DNA from: Shewanella amazonensis SB2B
GTDB taxonomy: Bacteria; Pseudomonadota; Gammaproteobacteria; Enterobacterales; Shewanellaceae
Direction: 5' to 3'
NCBI RefSeq assembly: GCF_000015245.1
Contig: NC_008700.1
Location: 3,298,501-3,362,500, forward strand
DNA: 64,000 bases
The notes beneath the pieces are model-generated. The model made no database searches, was not told the DNA's origin, and saw only the letters and a program-made list of their open reading frames with translations. The translations under genes and the position numbers were made by a program. Each line of letters starts with the position of its first letter. The stretch's first letter is position 1. Shown one piece after another: positions 52,074 to 61,310 of this stretch.

Positions 52074-52691
52074 TTAGAACCTGAAACTGACGCCGACGTT
52101 GGCCTGCCCCTGCCACATCAAATCGGCGTTCACCTGCCACAAACAGTTATTGGCATCGCAAAAGAGGCTGTTTTCACTGTCAATAAACGTGGCGAAGGCA
52201 CGAATGTCGGCCACCAAGGCAAGTCGCTCACCAAGGCGATACTCGGCGCCAACCCCGAGCCCCAGCGAAAAGCGGGTTTCATCGCTGTAGTCGTCCCCCG
52301 GCCGCATCTGGGTCAAGCCCATGGAGGCGGTGACATAGGGCAGAAAATCCCCGCGGGGGAAATACAGGCTACCCCCCACATGGGCATAGTCGAGTTTAAG
52401 GGAGGTGACTCGCTCGTTTGAAAAGTTGCCACCCGCTATCAGGTCGGTACTCTGGGACGAGTAAAGCACGTACATATTGCCGGGATGATTGGTGGTGGTG
52501 CCCAGTATGATGCCGTAATGGGAGGACTCTTCGGCACTGACGCTGCCATTGGTGTCCAGCCCATCACGGTTGGCATCCAGACTGCTGGCGGCAAAACTGT
52601 AACCGGCAAAGGGGGTAACATACACTTCGGCGGCCACCCAGGGTGACACCGACAGTGACGCGGCAAACAGCAAACTGAGCGGGTATTTCAT
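52074..52691 (-). CDS. Outer-membrane beta-barrel protein
   Basis: 205 residues: signal peptide MKYPLSLLFAASLSVSPWVA and a small OmpW/OmpA-like barrel of alternating strands (VYVTPFAGYSFAASSLDANR; RFSLGLGVGAEYRLGERLAL) ending QANVGVSFRF with the terminal Phe. GGGAGAGTGCC precedes ATG 52691. Upstream codons were rejected as non-coding. It lies 17 nt after djlA in the same direction, probably one transcript. Function unknown. Confidence 0.8.
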   Translation of the reverse strand: MKYPLSLLFAASLSVSPWVAAEVYVTPFAGYSFAASSLDANRDGLDTNGSVSAEESSHYGIILGTTTNHPGNMYVLYSSQSTDLIAGGNFSNERVTSLKLDYAHVGGSLYFPRGDFLPYVTASMGLTQMRPGDDYSDETRFSLGLGVGAEYRLGERLALVADIRAFATFIDSENSLFCDANNCLWQVNADLMWQGQANVGVSFRF

Positions 52692-52707
52692 GGCACTCTC
52701 CCTGAAA

Positions 52708-53478
52708 TCAGCGCATCTTTCGCGCGGCCTTGACCGCCTCATAGGCGGCCTGGATATCCTGAGCCTTGCGCTTGGCGAGTTCCATCATTTCCTCCGGTAA
52801 GCCCTTGGCCACCAGTTTGTCGGGATGATGTTCATTCATCAGTTTGCGGTAGGCTCGCTTAACATCCTGATCAGTAGCAGATTCTTCTATGCCTAACAAG
52901 CCATAGGCATCCTTGAGCGAGGTCTTGCCAGCCCCGCCACGGCGGCCAAAATTCACTTCTGCCTGCCAGCGGCCAAGGAGCATTTCCAATGCATCATCCC
53001 GGAAGCCCAACTCTGATGCGACTACCTTGAGGATCCTGTGCTCGTTGGGGTGCAGCTCACCGTCGGCCAATGCTACCTGGATTTGGATCTCCAGGAACAT
53101 CTGCAACAATTCGTTACGGCCCATGGATAACAGCCTGAACGCCCTGAGATTGCCCTTGAGGTCGAAGTCACCGGCCTTGCCATCCCGAAACGCCTGCTGC
53201 GCCTGACGGCGGGCTTCGCTGTCGAGCCTTAACTGATCCATCAGATCCGATGCCAAACGGATATCGGCCTCGGTGACCCGGCCAGATGCCTTGGCCACAT
53301 GCCCCATCACCGCAAAGGTCGTGCTGAAAAACACCTGTTGGCGCTTACTGCCTGAACCCGAGGCGCCGGCAAATCGTTTATCGAACCAGTGCCCAACCAC
53401 GAGGCCAAGCAAGGCGCCGAAAATCTTGCCGAACATAAAGCCAATCAAAAAACCAAAAAACTTGCCTTTGTACTTCAT
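52708..53478 (-). CDS. djlA: DjlA membrane-anchored DnaJ-type co-chaperone
   Basis: 256 residues: an N-terminal membrane helix (GKFFGFLIGFMFGKIFGALL) and a TerB-like middle domain (ATFAVMGHVAKASGRVTEAD; QVALADGELHPNEHRILKVV). The C-terminal J-domain contains DAYGLLGIEESATDQDVKRA with the HPD motif in MNEHHPDKLVAKGLPEE. DjlA works with DnaK and GrpE at the inner membrane. In many gammaproteobacteria it sits beside lptD; here it follows amgK-murU. Confidence 0.95.
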   Translation of the reverse strand: MKYKGKFFGFLIGFMFGKIFGALLGLVVGHWFDKRFAGASGSGSKRQQVFFSTTFAVMGHVAKASGRVTEADIRLASDLMDQLRLDSEARRQAQQAFRDGKAGDFDLKGNLRAFRLLSMGRNELLQMFLEIQIQVALADGELHPNEHRILKVVASELGFRDDALEMLLGRWQAEVNFGRRGGAGKTSLKDAYGLLGIEESATDQDVKRAYRKLMNEHHPDKLVAKGLPEEMMELAKRKAQDIQAAYEAVKAARKMR

Positions 53479-53487
53479 AAACGGACG

Positions 53488-54168
53488 TTACACTCCAAGC
53501 GCCATAAGTCGTTGATTGAGGGCATCGAGCCTCTCGGGTGTGCCCACATCGCACCAATACCGGTCAAAATGTTCGCCGCGAATGCGCCCATCGTTCATGT
53601 GTTGCCGCAGCAGCGGCCCCAGCGCATGACGCCCGGGTGCCAGCGTGCGAAAGAGCGCCGGATGATAAATGCCTATCCCGGAGAAGGTAAACGTTGGCTT
53701 CCCCTCGGCGCTGAGGATGCCCTGCTCCAGCGCAAAATCCCCCTGGGGATGCTGTGGCGGGTTGTCCACCAGGTAGAGATGCGCCAGGGTCTCCCCCGAC
53801 AGCAGCTCAGGGCTTGGTGACAAGACGGGCAAGGCATCAATATAAATATCACCATTGATCACCAGAAAAGGCTCATCCCCCAGCAGCGGCAAAGCCTTAA
53901 GAATTCCACCAGCGGTTTCCAGCGCCTCATCTTCGTGGCTGTACTGAATCATCAGACCAAATCGGCTGCCATCTTCAAGGGTTTCCACCAGCTTGTGCCC
54001 GAGCCAGGCGGTATTGATGATCACCTCCCGCACCCCGATGGCCGCAAGCTTTTCGAGGTGGTATTCAATCAGGGGTTTGCCAGCGGCTTGCACCAGCGGC
54101 TTGGGGACTGTGTCTGTGAGCGGTCGCAAGCGCTCGCCCCGCCCCGCGGCGAGGATCATGGCTTTCAT
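53488..54168 (-). CDS. murU: N-acetylmuramate alpha-1-phosphate uridylyltransferase
   Basis: A 226-residue nucleotidyltransferase. MKAMILAAGRGERLRPLTDT, then VPKPLVQAAGKPLIEYHL, is the sugar-nucleotidyltransferase P-loop and Lys motif. EPFLVINGDIYIDALPVL is the metal-binding Asp, and FDRYWCDVGTPERLDALNQR ends it. MurU joins MurNAc 1-phosphate to UMP in the peptidoglycan-recycling bypass of MurA, which in Pseudomonas gives fosfomycin tolerance. It overlaps the kinase gene by 4 nt. Confidence 0.92.
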   Translation of the reverse strand: MKAMILAAGRGERLRPLTDTVPKPLVQAAGKPLIEYHLEKLAAIGVREVIINTAWLGHKLVETLEDGSRFGLMIQYSHEDEALETAGGILKALPLLGDEPFLVINGDIYIDALPVLSPSPELLSGETLAHLYLVDNPPQHPQGDFALEQGILSAEGKPTFTFSGIGIYHPALFRTLAPGRHALGPLLRQHMNDGRIRGEHFDRYWCDVGTPERLDALNQRLMALGV

Positions 54169-55163
54169 GCTCCAGCCTCCAGCGCCGGCATGACCCGCCT
54201 CATGATAAACTGGGCAAAGTCGCCAAGCTCCTTGTAGCGCACCGCCACATCGCGGATATAGTGCATGGTGAGTGGAATGTCCTTGAGGTAACCGGCCTTG
54301 CCATCTCTGTGATTGAGGCGCGCAAAAATGCCGGCTGCCTTGATATGACGCTGCAGCCCCATGAGCTCAAACCAACGTCTGAACTGCACCATATCTGTGT
54401 GTGGCGGAACCAATGCGTGCTCGTGGGCCAGCACAAAAAATTCCACCAACATGTCATCCACCAGATCTTCGCTCCAGCGAATGTAACAGTCCCGCAGCAG
54501 CGACACAGCATCATAGGTCACAGGTCCAAGCACAGCATCCTGAAAATCCAGCAACTTAAGCTCTCCATCAACAACCATCAGATTACGGCTGTGGAAGTCT
54601 CTGTGCATTCCCACCTTGGGTTGCTCCAGAGCGTTTTGGGTCAGCATATCGAAAGCGTCTGCAATGATGGCCTCTTCGTCGCTGGTTAATTCCAGCTTGA
54701 GATGGGTGCCAAGCAGCCACTCAGTAAAGATGCCGAGTTCACGGCGTACAAAGGCATCATCATAGTCGGGCAATGGCCCCAGCACCGTTTGGGTTACCGC
54801 TGCAATGCCCGGCAAGAGTGCCAGCGCCCTGGGATACCAGTGACGCACACTTTGACTGTTCAGCAGCGACAAAAGCTGTACATCGCCAAAGTCCTCCAGC
54901 GCCATAAAGCCCTGCTCGTCGTCTTTGGCAATGATGCCGGGTACCGGCAGACCGCTTGCGGCGTAGGCATTGCGCACAGCCACAAAGGGCTCGGTGGGGA
55001 TCAGGGCGACCGGGGTATCCATGATCACCATGGCGCGGCCCTGATGCACCGCGCGAAAGTAGCGCCTGAAGCTGGCATCGCCGGAAATCAGCACTGGGGA
55101 AAGCGGCTCTCCAAAGGTGTTGGAAAGCCAATGATTAAGGGCAAGAAATCTCGAGTCTGACAC
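54165..55163 (-). CDS. amgK: Anomeric N-acetylmuramate/N-acetylglucosamine kinase
   Basis: 332 residues of the aminoglycoside-phosphotransferase kinase fold. SGDASFRRYFRAVHQGRAMV holds the ATP-Lys loop. The catalytic loop is VGMHRDFHSRNLMVVDGE near 195, and the metal motif LKLLDFQDAVLGPVTYDAVS. AmgK phosphorylates MurNAc and GlcNAc at C1 for MurU. A GTG at 55163 with GGAAC upstream is preferred over the ATG at 55211, because TATAAT (55198-55203) lies between them as a likely -10. It is divergent from lptD. Confidence 0.9.
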   Translation of the reverse strand: MSDSRFLALNHWLSNTFGEPLSPVLISGDASFRRYFRAVHQGRAMVIMDTPVALIPTEPFVAVRNAYAASGLPVPGIIAKDDEQGFMALEDFGDVQLLSLLNSQSVRHWYPRALALLPGIAAVTQTVLGPLPDYDDAFVRRELGIFTEWLLGTHLKLELTSDEEAIIADAFDMLTQNALEQPKVGMHRDFHSRNLMVVDGELKLLDFQDAVLGPVTYDAVSLLRDCYIRWSEDLVDDMLVEFFVLAHEHALVPPHTDMVQFRRWFELMGLQRHIKAAGIFARLNHRDGKAGYLKDIPLTMHYIRDVAVRYKELGDFAQFIMRRVMPALEAGA

Positions 55164-55197
55164 GGTCGTTCCATGGCTCTTGGCAAAAAATTGCTTT

Positions 55198-55203
55198 ATT
55201 ATA
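55198..55203 (-). promoter_or_regulatory. Candidate -10 of the amgK-murU promoter
   Basis: The reverse-strand hexamer TATAAT (55198-55203) has a weak -35 (CTGTTT, 55221-55226) 17 nt away. It decides the amgK start, because a promoter here excludes the longer upstream ATG. Confidence 0.55.
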
Positions 55204-55357
55204 GCCAGCATATTTAATGGAAACAGCCAATTCGTTGATACAGTCCTATTGGCTTGATTGTACTGGAGACGAGTGCAACTTTTCCCTCCTCTCAGTTTCC
55301 AGTTAAAGCCCGGATAGTGAAATCCAGATAACGAATATCAAACTGAATACTCTTAAG

Positions 55358-57652
55358 ATGCAGATCCGTTACATATTGGCCCTCGGCCTGCTTCCCTGTC
55401 AGGCTATGGCCAACGATGCCGTGCCTGAGCCCGCCCCGGATCAATGTCTGGTGGCGCCTCCCATTCCATTGCCAAGTGCACCGCAGTCAGCCTCAGCCGA
55501 AGAACAGGTAGAAATCCGCTCTGTGTCTTCTGACGCCGTGATGAATCAAAACGCCACGTTCGAAGGCGACGTACAATTCCGTCAGGGCAATCGTTCCATC
55601 TCCGCAGACCGTGCGAACATGGATTACGAAAAACAGCAGTTGAATGCCGAAGGCAATCTGGTATTTCAGGACAGCCAGTTTACCGTTACCGCCGACAATC
55701 TCAGCGCCAAAATCAAAGACAACAGCGCCACGCTGAACGGCGCACAGTATTGGCTGCACGGCCAGCAGGTTCACGGTAATGCCCGCAAGCTTGAGATAAC
55801 CAAAGACAATAACCTCATTCTCAGTGGCACCGACTTTACCACCTGCCCGCCGGGTGACAGCTCCTGGCTGCTGGAAGCCGAACGGATCAAGATTGACTCC
55901 AGCGAAGAGTGGGGCGAGATCTGGAATGCCAAGATGCGCATTGCCGATATCCCGGTATTCTATGTCCCCTACATGACGGTGCCGGTCTCGGACAAGCGAA
56001 AAACCGGTTTCCTGTTCCCACAATTCAGCACCAGCACCACCAACGGCGTGGAAATCGCCACGCCCTGGTACTGGAATATTGCCCCCGAATACGACCTGAC
56101 CCTGACGCCGCACTACATGTCGGCGCGAGGGCTGTATCTGCAGAGTGAGTTTCGTTATCTCGCGGGTGATGCTCAGGCTGGCCGGGTAAATCTGGAATAC
56201 CTCGGCAGCGATCGTCTGCTGGAAAACAGCGACGACCGTTACCTGTATCACTGGGAACACAGGGGCGCCATCGACAAACATTGGCGCGTCAATGCGGCCT
56301 TCACCGATGTTTCCGATAATAACTACTTTAACGATCTGGATTCTGAAGTTGCCAGGGCAACGGATAACCAGCTGTCCCGCATCGGCGAAATGAGTTATTT
56401 CGAAAACGACTGGAATATCAGTGCCCGGGTTCAGGACATCAAGGTACTGGGTGAGGACGAAGTGCCTTATCAGGTGATGCCACAGTTAAGTTTTAACTAC
56501 CGCAGCCAGGATTTACTCAACACACTCGAGTTCAGTTTTTTCGGCGAAGCCACCAACTTTGAGCACAAAGAACAAGACCAGGTCACTGCCACCCGGCTGC
56601 ACCTGCAGCCCACCTTGAGTTTGCCCATTCACGGGCCAGCCGGTTCGTTAACCAGCGAGTTAACCCTGCTGCAAACCAACTACTGGCAACGTAACACCGA
56701 TTTGATGCCAGACTCTGAACTGAACAGTTCCGTCAGCCGCACCCTGCCAAGAGCCAAGGTGCACGGTCAGATCAATCTGGAGCGCAATACCCAGTGGTTG
56801 GGTGAATCCTACCGTCAAACCCTGGAGCCTCAGGTCCAATATTTGTATGTGGGTTACGAAGATCAGGATGATATCGGTATCTACGACAGCGCCAGATTGC
56901 AGGACGACTACTATGGTCTGTTCCGCGCACGCCGCTTCTCCGGTCTGGACCGTATCTCCGATGCCAACCAGCTGACACTGGGGTTGACCACCCGTTTCTT
57001 CGATGACCGCAACCAGGAACAGTTCAAGTTCAGCCTCGGCCAGATTCTTTATTTCTCCGAGAGCAAGGTATCCCTGACCGAAGGGATTGCCGAAGAACGC
57101 CCCAGCTCATCGGCCATTGCAGCCGAACTGGATGCCCATCTCTACGAAGACTGGTATTTCAGTGGCGCGCTGCAATACGATGCCCGCACCCGGGATAATA
57201 AAAAATCAGAGTTCACACTGGATTACCGTCCCGGCGGTGAAAAGCTGGTGCAGTTCAGCTACCGCTATGTGCCGGATTTGGTGAATACCAACACCAATGA
57301 AGAGGTTGGCATCAGCCAGGCCGGTATGCGCACCACCTGGCCCTTGACCGATAGCCTCTACTTTGTCGGCAACTGGTACTACGACCTCAATGAAAGTCGT
57401 TCGGTAGAAGCCTATACAGGTTTCCAGTATGAAAGCTGCTGCTGGGCCGTGCGTTTGAGCTACCACTACCGGATAAAGACCAATTACGATGACGATTTCA
57501 ATCCGGTGCAGGATAACCGCGAACTCTTTGAAAGCGGTGTGTACCTGAATTTCGTGATAAAAGGCCTTGGCGGCTCAGGCCCCATGGGTGTCAGCGACAT
57601 GCTGGATGAAGGGCTGTTCAACTACAGAAAGCCGCTTTATCTGAGGAATTAA
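55358..57652 (+). CDS. lptD: LPS-assembly outer-membrane protein LptD
   Basis: A 764-residue outer-membrane beta-barrel that inserts LPS at the cell surface with LptE. After the signal peptide an LptA-like N-domain (FEGDVQFRQGNRSISADRAN; MDYEKQQLNAEGNLVFQDSQ) leads to the barrel. The four disulfide cysteines are present: Cys30, one near 167 (DFTTCPPGDSSW) and the adjacent pair in YESCCWAVRLSYHYRIKT. ATG 55358 starts the signal peptide MQIRYILALGLLPCQAMA. The divergent neighbour is amgK; surA follows in the same direction. Confidence 0.95.
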   Translation: MQIRYILALGLLPCQAMANDAVPEPAPDQCLVAPPIPLPSAPQSASAEEQVEIRSVSSDAVMNQNATFEGDVQFRQGNRSISADRANMDYEKQQLNAEGNLVFQDSQFTVTADNLSAKIKDNSATLNGAQYWLHGQQVHGNARKLEITKDNNLILSGTDFTTCPPGDSSWLLEAERIKIDSSEEWGEIWNAKMRIADIPVFYVPYMTVPVSDKRKTGFLFPQFSTSTTNGVEIATPWYWNIAPEYDLTLTPHYMSARGLYLQSEFRYLAGDAQAGRVNLEYLGSDRLLENSDDRYLYHWEHRGAIDKHWRVNAAFTDVSDNNYFNDLDSEVARATDNQLSRIGEMSYFENDWNISARVQDIKVLGEDEVPYQVMPQLSFNYRSQDLLNTLEFSFFGEATNFEHKEQDQVTATRLHLQPTLSLPIHGPAGSLTSELTLLQTNYWQRNTDLMPDSELNSSVSRTLPRAKVHGQINLERNTQWLGESYRQTLEPQVQYLYVGYEDQDDIGIYDSARLQDDYYGLFRARRFSGLDRISDANQLTLGLTTRFFDDRNQEQFKFSLGQILYFSESKVSLTEGIAEERPSSSAIAAELDAHLYEDWYFSGALQYDARTRDNKKSEFTLDYRPGGEKLVQFSYRYVPDLVNTNTNEEVGISQAGMRTTWPLTDSLYFVGNWYYDLNESRSVEAYTGFQYESCCWAVRLSYHYRIKTNYDDDFNPVQDNRELFESGVYLNFVIKGLGGSGPMGVSDMLDEGLFNYRKPLYLRN

Positions 57653-57774
57653 CACAGAAATGTGGTAGATTGCGAAACCACATTCAGGACGCGTTGTCCA
57701 AACAGGTTAACACTGCCGGGTTTTCTGTGCCGGTGAGGTGGAAGAAAACCGAAAAACGCCAAGGATTTATTTGG

Positions 57775-59079
57775 ATGAAACCCTGTAAGAAATTGATTTT
57801 TGCCGCTCTGGCCATGACCATGGGCTTCCAGAGCTTAGCTGCACCCCAACCCCTGGATCGCGTTGCCGTGCAGGTGAACGACGGTATTGTGCTGGAAAGC
57901 GAAATCCAGAACATGATGGATACCGTAAAGAAAAACGCGTTAGCGGCTGGCCAGACGCTGCCTTCTGACGATGCCCTGCGCACCCAGGTAATTGAGCGTC
58001 TTATCCTGACTCGCCTGCAATTGCAGATGGCCGAACGCGTCGGTCTGCATATTGGTGATTTGCAACTGGATCAGGCCATCGAAAATATCGCCCGCGAACA
58101 GAAAATGACAGTAGCTCAGATGCAACAGGCTATTCAGGCCGAAGGCATGAGCTTTGCCCAGTACCGCGAGCAGCTGCGCGAAGAAATCACCCTCGGTGAA
58201 ATCCAGCGTATTCAGGTACAGCGTCGTATCCAGGTTTCTCCTCAGGAAATCAACAACCTGGTGAAGATGATTGAAGAACAGGGCAACAAGGACGTGGAAT
58301 ATCAGATTGGTCACATCCTGATTGAAGTACCCAGCAATCCCACCAGTGCCGAGCTGGAGTCCGCCAGCAAGCGTGCTCAGGCCGTTATGGATCGCCTGAA
58401 CAGCGGCAACGATTTCCGTTCAATCGCCATTGCCGCCTCGTCCGGCCCCAAGGCGCTGGAAGGCGGTGTTTGGGATTATATGAACATCAACGAAATGCCG
58501 ACCCTGTTTGCGGAAGTGATTGGTGATGCAAAGAAAGATGCCATCATAGGTCCTATCAAGAGTGGCTCCGGTTTCCATATCCTGAAAATCATGGATATCC
58601 GCGGCCTGCAAACCCGTGAAATCGAAGAAGTGCGTGCCCGTCATATATTGCTGAAGCCGTCACCAATCCTTTCTGAGGAGCGCGCCAAGGCCATGCTGGA
58701 CCAGTTCGTCACCCAGATTAAGAGCGGTGAAGCCAAGTTTGCCGATATCGCCCGCCAGTATTCTGAAGACCCCGGTTCTGCCACCAAGGGCGGTGAGCTG
58801 GGTTGGGCGGAGCCCAACATCTATGTGCCTGAATTCGCACAGATGCTCGGTCAGTTAAGCCTGGATGAAATCAGCGCACCGTTTCGCACTGCCCACGGCT
58901 GGCACATAGTGCAGCTGGAAGAAAAGCGCAAAACAGACGCCACCGAGAAGTTCAACACCAACCGTGCGCATCAGCTGATTTTCCGCCGTAAATTCAACGA
59001 GGAGCTGCAAGGCTGGCTCGATGAAATTCGCAGTGAAGCCCATATCGATGTGTGGGAAGCCGAAGCTAACCGAGGTTAA
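57775..59079 (+). CDS. surA: Periplasmic chaperone/peptidyl-prolyl isomerase SurA
   Basis: 434 residues (E. coli 428). Signal peptide MKPCKKLIFAALAMTMGFQS, then LAA; N-domain PQPLDRVAVQVNDGIVLESE. Two parvulin domains: EYQIGHILIEVPSNPTSAEL (about 180-290) and EEVRARHILLKPSPILSEER (about 295-395); short C-terminal helix. It delivers unfolded outer-membrane proteins, including LptD, to the BAM complex. ATG 57775 is preceded by AAGGATTTATTTGG; the longer frame from 57670 is not signal-like and overlaps spacer DNA. Confidence 0.95.
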   Translation: MKPCKKLIFAALAMTMGFQSLAAPQPLDRVAVQVNDGIVLESEIQNMMDTVKKNALAAGQTLPSDDALRTQVIERLILTRLQLQMAERVGLHIGDLQLDQAIENIAREQKMTVAQMQQAIQAEGMSFAQYREQLREEITLGEIQRIQVQRRIQVSPQEINNLVKMIEEQGNKDVEYQIGHILIEVPSNPTSAELESASKRAQAVMDRLNSGNDFRSIAIAASSGPKALEGGVWDYMNINEMPTLFAEVIGDAKKDAIIGPIKSGSGFHILKIMDIRGLQTREIEEVRARHILLKPSPILSEERAKAMLDQFVTQIKSGEAKFADIARQYSEDPGSATKGGELGWAEPNIYVPEFAQMLGQLSLDEISAPFRTAHGWHIVQLEEKRKTDATEKFNTNRAHQLIFRRKFNEELQGWLDEIRSEAHIDVWEAEANRG

Positions 59080-59084
59080 TCACA

Positions 59085-60074
59085 GTGACAGTGAAACGCA
59101 TAGCCATCACCCCCGGAGAGCCTGCCGGTATAGGCCCAGATCTGGTTATTCAGCTTGCCCAGCAAGCCTGGCCGGTACAGTTGGTGGTATGCGCCGATCC
59201 TGAGCTGCTGCACAGCCGGGCCCGTAAGTTGGGCCTGCCACTGACTCTGGAGCCCTATGACGCCAGCCAGCCCGCCAAACCTCAGGCGGCGGGTACCCTC
59301 ACCCTGGTGCCTTTCAAGCTGAATGCACCGGCCGAGTGTGGCAAGCTCAATGAGCAAAACGGGCGCTATGTGGTAGATACCCTGAGCTACGCCGGCGAGA
59401 AAAACATGACCGGCGAGTTTGATGCCGTAGTTACGGGCCCCGTGCACAAGGGCATCATCAACCAGGCGGGCATCTCGTTCAGTGGTCATACTGAGTTTTT
59501 TGCCAATCAGGCGGGTTGCCAGGATGTGGTGATGCTGCTGGCCTGCCCCGGTTTGCAGGTCGCGCTGGTGACTACCCATATCCCACTGGCGTATGTGGCC
59601 AAAGCCATTACGCGAGAAAGATTACATAAAATTATCAAGATCCTGCATCAGGATCTGGTCAGCAAGTTTGGCATTGCCTCACCCAAAATTTATGTCTGCG
59701 GCCTTAACCCCCATGCCGGGGAAGATGGACACCTGGGCCGCGAGGAACTGGATGTAATCATCCCAGCCCTCAATGAACTCAGGGAAGAGCTGAACTTTAA
59801 TATCGTCGGCCCGTTGCCTGCAGATACCCTGTTCCAGCCTAAATATCTGGACGATGCCGATGTGGTACTTGCCATGTACCACGATCAGGGATTGCCGGTA
59901 CTGAAGGCACAGGGCTTTGGCAAATCCGTCAACATTACCCTTGGCCTGCCTTACATTCGCACCTCGGTGGACCATGGTACCGCCCTGGAGCTGGCAGGTA
60001 CGGGTCGCGCCGACATCGGCAGTTTTGTTTGTGCCCTCAACAAGGCCATCGAGCTGGCTGCCAAGACCAACTGA
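59085..60074 (+). CDS. pdxA: 4-hydroxythreonine-4-phosphate dehydrogenase PdxA
   Basis: 329 residues. NAD-dependent oxidation of 4-phosphohydroxythreonine in vitamin B6 synthesis; metal-dependent. GTG start at 59085, 5 nt after the surA stop. The family N-terminus ITPGEPAGIGPDLVIQLAQQ is present. His ligands are in ISFSGHTEFFANQAGCQDVV and VVLAMYHDQGLPVLKAQGF, and SVDHGTALELAGTGRADIGS is typical. Same operon as surA and rsmA, the conserved gammaproteobacterial order. Confidence 0.97.
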   Translation: MTVKRIAITPGEPAGIGPDLVIQLAQQAWPVQLVVCADPELLHSRARKLGLPLTLEPYDASQPAKPQAAGTLTLVPFKLNAPAECGKLNEQNGRYVVDTLSYAGEKNMTGEFDAVVTGPVHKGIINQAGISFSGHTEFFANQAGCQDVVMLLACPGLQVALVTTHIPLAYVAKAITRERLHKIIKILHQDLVSKFGIASPKIYVCGLNPHAGEDGHLGREELDVIIPALNELREELNFNIVGPLPADTLFQPKYLDDADVVLAMYHDQGLPVLKAQGFGKSVNITLGLPYIRTSVDHGTALELAGTGRADIGSFVCALNKAIELAAKTN

Positions 60075-60083
60075 TAGAGAGTC

Positions 60084-60887
60084 ATGAGTAATAAAGTCCA
60101 CTTGGGCCATACGGCCAGAAAGCGTTTCGGTCAGAACTTCCTGACCGATGGAAACATTATCAACCGCATCGTAGGCGCCATTTCGCCAGACGATGACCAC
60201 GTGATGGTGGAAATTGGCCCGGGCCTCGCCGCCCTGACCGAGCCCGTTGCCATGGGCATCAAAAACCTTACGGTAATCGAGCTTGACCGGGATCTGGCCG
60301 AACGCTTGAAAGTTCACCCCACCCTGAAGGATAAACTCACTATCCATCAGGGCGATGCCATGAAGTTTGACTTCAGCCAGTTGGTAGAGCCTGAGCGCAA
60401 GCTCAAGGTCTTTGGTAACCTGCCATACAATATCTCAACCCCGCTGATGTTCCATCTGTTCGAATTTGCCGAGCACATTGAGAACATGCACTTTATGCTG
60501 CAAAAAGAAGTGGTGCTGCGCCTCTCTGCTTCTCCGGGCACCAAAGCCTATGGCAAGCTGACCGTCATGGCACAATACTACTGTCAGGTAGTCCCGGTAC
60601 TGGAAGTGCCACCGGGCTGCTTTACCCCTCCGCCAAAAGTGGATTCGGCTGTGGTACGCCTGGTGCCTTATGCCGAAAAACCCTGGCCGTGTCATGATGT
60701 GGAAATGCTGCGCAAGGTGTGTAACACCGCCTTCAATATGCGTCGCAAGACCCTGCGCAATAACCTGAAACCCCTTCTTCAGGACGCCGACTTTGATGTT
60801 CTTGGCATAGATGCCGGTTTACGCCCCGAAGACATCAGCGTTGCCCAATATGTGGCCATGGCCAACTATTTGTGTGAAAAGCGATAA
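60084..60887 (+). CDS. rsmA: 16S rRNA (A1518/A1519) dimethyltransferase
   Basis: 267 residues (KsgA). Dimethylates two adjacent adenosines near the 3' end of 16S rRNA during 30S maturation. Motifs: ARKRFGQNFLTDGNIINRIV, the SAM-binding VEIGPGLAALTEP, and motif IV NLPYNISTPLMFHLFE. VPPGCFTPPPKVDSAVVRLV lies in the C-domain. It starts 9 nt after pdxA. Confidence 0.97.
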   Translation: MSNKVHLGHTARKRFGQNFLTDGNIINRIVGAISPDDDHVMVEIGPGLAALTEPVAMGIKNLTVIELDRDLAERLKVHPTLKDKLTIHQGDAMKFDFSQLVEPERKLKVFGNLPYNISTPLMFHLFEFAEHIENMHFMLQKEVVLRLSASPGTKAYGKLTVMAQYYCQVVPVLEVPPGCFTPPPKVDSAVVRLVPYAEKPWPCHDVEMLRKVCNTAFNMRRKTLRNNLKPLLQDADFDVLGIDAGLRPEDISVAQYVAMANYLCEKR

Positions 60888-60920
60888 ACTCCAGTAACAG
60901 GCAAAGAATCCGGAATGACG

Positions 60921-61301
60921 ATGACCGACGTAGATCCCGCAATCAAGGTTGAGGTAAATACCGAATACCTGGAAGAGCAATCCACGCCCGCAGAGCACAA
61001 GTACGTGTTCAGCTACACCATCACCATCATTAATCTGGGCGACCGAGCCGCCAAACTGGAGAGCCGTCACTGGATTATCACAGATGCCAACGGTCACATA
61101 ACCGAAGTGCAGGGTGCCGGCGTGGTGGGTGAAACCCCCACCATACCTCCCAACACCGCATATCAGTACACCAGTGGCACTGTGATGGAAACACCGGTCG
61201 GCTTTATGGAAGGCCGCTACGGTATGGTCTGGGAAGATGGAAAACCGTTTCAGGCCGCCATTCCCACCTTCCGCCTGGCCGTGCCCGGCGTACTGCATTA
61301 A
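60921..61301 (+). CDS. apaG: ApaG/DUF525 protein
   Basis: 126 residues, a fibronectin-III-like beta-sandwich. EQSTPAEHKYVFSYTITIIN and SRHWIITDANGHITEVQGAG, then VVGETPTIPPNTAYQYTSGT, match the E. coli protein along its length. Function is not settled (linked to ApaH and Co/Mg resistance). ATG 60921 is preferred for its GGA six nt upstream; ATG 60915 adds two residues. Confidence 0.95.
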   Translation: MTDVDPAIKVEVNTEYLEEQSTPAEHKYVFSYTITIINLGDRAAKLESRHWIITDANGHITEVQGAGVVGETPTIPPNTAYQYTSGTVMETPVGFMEGRYGMVWEDGKPFQAAIPTFRLAVPGVLH

Positions 61302-61310
61302 TTCTCCGCC